Positions 49,361 through 50,915 of a stretch of 50,915 bases of DNA are shown here, piece by piece; positions within the stretch are counted from its first letter, which is position 1, and each line of letters starts with the position of its first letter. The translations under genes and the position numbers were made by a program. The stretch spans positions 1 to 50,915 of the forward strand of contig JANRLT010000012.1 of assembly GCA_033762255.1 (NCBI GenBank), written 5' to 3'. This DNA comes from Pirellulales bacterium (lineage in GTDB: Bacteria > Planctomycetota > Planctomycetia > Pirellulales > JALHPA01). The notes beneath the pieces were generated by a model. That model was not told where the DNA came from. It did not search any database and saw only the letters and a program-made list of their open reading frames with translations.

Positions 49361-49737
49361 GGGGGGGGTTCAATTAAGAATTAGGAATTAAAAATTAAGA
49401 ATGGGCGGCTGGGTGGTGTTACTGGTATGCCGAGTCGGGGCGAGATACTGACCAAAACGGGGCCAAAGGCACGTTTGTCAACAACGCGACTGGCGCGCAC
49501 GGGTCCCTGGAATCTTTATCGAACCGGGTGCCCCGCCGATATGAGCACCGGGCCGGGAAGTGAGAATTTGCGGGTGGTAGGGGTTAATTGGGCGTGAGAT
49601 TGGCGAGACAAAATGTTTTTAATAGATGATGTAATTAGTGATACGGAAAACGCCATTATAAGGCTGTTTGAAAAATCATTAGAATAATTACCGTCTTACC
49701 AGGTCCGTGTTTTTGTTGAGACTCAGATACCGACCAT

Positions 49738-49766
49738 TCGCCGCTGCCATTGGCGGCTTTGTTTGT
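49738..49766. repeat. Decayed CCGCCGAT hairpin
   Basis: CGCCGCTGCCATTGGCGGC followed by TTTGTTTGT, a mutated version of the hairpin plus CTTTGTTGT seen at 5290-5318. Confidence 0.5.
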
Positions 49767-49780
49767 CTAAGGTCACTTAC

Positions 49781-50216
49781 CAAGAAAGTTGACAGCACCG
49801 GGACGGTGCCTACTACGTACGGTCTCTTGCCAAGAAGTTGACGGCACCGGGACGGTGCCTGCTACGTAGCGTCTGTTGCCAAGAAGTTGACGGCACCGGG
49901 ACGGTGCCTGCTACGTACGGTCTCTTGCCAAGAAAGTTGACGGCACCGGGACGGTGCCTGCTACGTACCGCCTCTTGCCAAGAAAGTTGACGGCACCGGG
50001 ACGGTGCCTGCTACGTACCGCCTCTTGCCAAGAAAGTTTACGGCACCGGGACGGTGCCTGCTACGTACGGTCTCTTGCCAAGAAGTTGACGGCACCGGGA
50101 CGGTGCCTGCTTCGTAGCGTCTCTTGCCAAGAAAGTTTACGGCACCGGGACGGTGCCTGCTTCGTAGCGTCTCTTGCCAAGAAGTTTACGGCACCGGGAC
50201 GGTGCCTACTACGTAC
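49781..50216. repeat. Tandem array of 9 GGCACC REP units (about 50 bp each)
   Basis: The unit is CAAGAAAGTTGAC, the hairpin GGCACC-GGGAC-GGTGCC, TGCTACGTA and CGGTCTCTTGC. I count nine units with 49- to 50-base spacing; variants differ in GAAAG/GAAG, TTGAC/TTTAC and CTACGTAC/TTCGTAGC. The hairpin and TGCTAC are the same as in the array at 19668-20101, but the spacers are unrelated. The array ends four bases from the stop codon of the small Pro/Val-rich protein. Confidence 0.85.
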
Positions 50217-50220
50217 CCCC

Positions 50221-50646
50221 CTACCAGCCCCAGCGGGTCGTACTGCGGACCGGCCAGCCACGGCGATAGACGGTGCGGCTGTTGACCACGCCGGGCGAGA
50301 CAAAGACCGGGGACGGTTGTACGACAACGGGGGCGGGGGCAAAGAACGTTGTCTGGCGAACCGGCGGGGCATAAAACGTGGTCACGGGGGCCGCCTGGAC
50401 CACCGGAAATGCCGGTTGACTTACAAATGCAGGCCCAGCGACGACGGGCGCGGGGCTATAAAAAGTCGTCACCCGCCGGGGCGCGCTCCACACCACCGGA
50501 GCCGGTTGCACAAACACGGGCGCTGGCTGAACAAAGACTGGCTGCGCCGGAAAAAAGACCTGCGCCGAGGCTGACGGGGTCAAGCTCGGCAGACTGACGC
50601 TGGAACAGGTGGCCAGGACCAAAAAGGTGACAATTTTGCGAATCAT
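50221..50646 (-). CDS. Small exported Pro/Val-rich protein
   Basis: A 141-residue protein starting MIRKIVTFLVLATCSSVSL at 50646 with GAGG upstream; the frame stays open to 50787 but the added residues are not protein-like. A signal peptide ends near SASAQ. The mature part is built from PAPVFVQPAPV-type repeats and several copies of VTTFYAP/TTFFAP, ending in a basic aromatic tail (YRRGWPVRSTTRWGW). Low complexity; no family recognised. Its 3' end joins the REP array directly, so its mRNA tail would carry up to nine hairpins. Confidence 0.65.
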   Translation of the reverse strand: MIRKIVTFLVLATCSSVSLPSLTPSASAQVFFPAQPVFVQPAPVFVQPAPVVWSAPRRVTTFYSPAPVVAGPAFVSQPAFPVVQAAPVTTFYAPPVRQTTFFAPAPVVVQPSPVFVSPGVVNSRTVYRRGWPVRSTTRWGW

Positions 50647-50915
50647 CGTAACGCCTCGTGGAAAGGGATTGGTCAAACTACTATCATTATACCCAAGCCA
50701 AGTGGGCTTGTGACAGTTGCCCTCCGGAAAGATTTTACCCGCCCAACAGGGGTTTTGGGGGCCTACCCTTGCGGATTTTACGCCCAAGAATTAGCATAAA
50801 GCAGGATTTGTGGCCGCTTGCAGCCTGACTGCTAAAGAGCCATCGCCGGGCCTGCCTGGATATTTGGCGGATATGTGGATCGCCAAATAAGAAATTTCAC
50901 GGGGAAATTGGCGAT
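50647..50915. other. Window end, upstream of the Pro/Val-rich gene
   Basis: 269 bases with the presumed promoter of the leftward gene. An 8-base hairpin ATTTGGCG/CGCCAAAT (50862-50888) lies near the end. No gene is seen. Confidence 0.3.

Larger units (their letters stand above)
49361..50220. other. Repeat-bearing intergenic region upstream of motA
   Basis: An 860-base gap. A GAATT-type element (49372-49405) sits just upstream of motA. About 330 bases of plain sequence should hold the motA promoter. A decayed CCGCCGAT hairpin (49738-49766) and the nine-unit GGCACC array (49781-50216) fill the rest. Open frames across the array are artefacts of repetition. Confidence 0.65.

Noticed and set aside
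49781-50216. CRISPR array
   Set aside because: The 50-base unit repeats as a whole, including the part between hairpins, so there are no unique spacers.
49954-50574. Open frame of 206 codons on the plus strand over the second array and the small secreted gene
   Set aside because: It is repeat-derived and then antisense to a gene with a signal peptide and ribosome-binding site.

Overview
The window looks like chromosomal DNA of a planctomycete, most likely a Pirellulales-type organism. The evidence is a cluster of planctomycete cytochrome-type proteins (DUF1549/DUF1553-like, PPC-domain and WD40/CxxCH), a DUF1080 protein, an extracellular protein with the N-terminal 'LEDR'-type motif, a PEP-CTERM protein, Gly-rich and EF-hand secreted proteins, and medium-to-high GC with long repeat-filled intergenic gaps. 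No rRNA, tRNA, CRISPR array, phage or transposase gene was recognised. Genus-level identity is not claimed.

Layout. 1-3.4 kb: the 3' part of a TIGR01777-type epimerase followed by an SRPBCC gene, then a Tat-exported serine hydrolase and an AcpH-like protein on the other strand. 3.7-14.2 kb: a coiled-coil secreted protein, then (minus strand) a three-gene set: DUF1549/DUF1553 protein, PPC-domain protein and twin WD40 propeller protein. 14.8-19.3 kb: aat, a DUF2243 membrane protein with a small CPLC protein, a membrane protein, a YwqG-like protein and a nucleotidyltransferase-fold protein. 19.3-20.3 kb: gene-free and built of repeats. 20.3-30.8 kb: small Gly-rich protein, two HtrA-like proteases, LEDR-motif protein, DUF1080 protein, an AT-rich seven-bladed propeller PEP-CTERM gene, tsaE, thiL and a small EF-hand protein. 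30.9-42.3 kb: a nine-gene type II secretion / type IV pilus-like operon on the minus strand (gspE-F-G-H-I-J-K, then PilM/N-like and PilO/P-like fusion proteins). 42.8-45.4 kb: two divergent secreted Gly-rich proteins, one with five EF-hands. 45.4-47.1 kb: an unknown gene and a short AMP nucleosidase. 47.3-49.4 kb: motA-motB, with a histidine-rich tail on MotB. 50.2-50.6 kb: a small Pro/Val-rich secreted protein.

The most striking signal is outside the genes. The intergenic gaps are full of short hairpins whose arms differ from family to family, yet nearly all carry the tetranucleotide GTAG at one foot (CTAC when read on the other strand). This is the hallmark of REP sequences handled by RAYT (TnpA_REP) transposases. 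At least seven arm families are present. One (arms GGCACC/GGTGCC) has been amplified into two tandem arrays with different spacers (13 units of about 33 bp at 19.7-20.1 kb; 9 units of about 50 bp at 49.8-50.2 kb). Two other families form a repeated head-to-head composite (17.35, 18.45 and 20.22 kb). No RAYT gene lies in the window, so the mobilising enzyme is inferred.

Other intergenic families are a CCGCCGAT-hairpin composite, a GAATGAA-type element sitting directly on the stop codons of gspE, gspF and thiL, a 70-bp inverted repeat seen twice, and a 0.3-kb block bounded by perfect 12-bp inverted repeats inside the pseudopilin operon.
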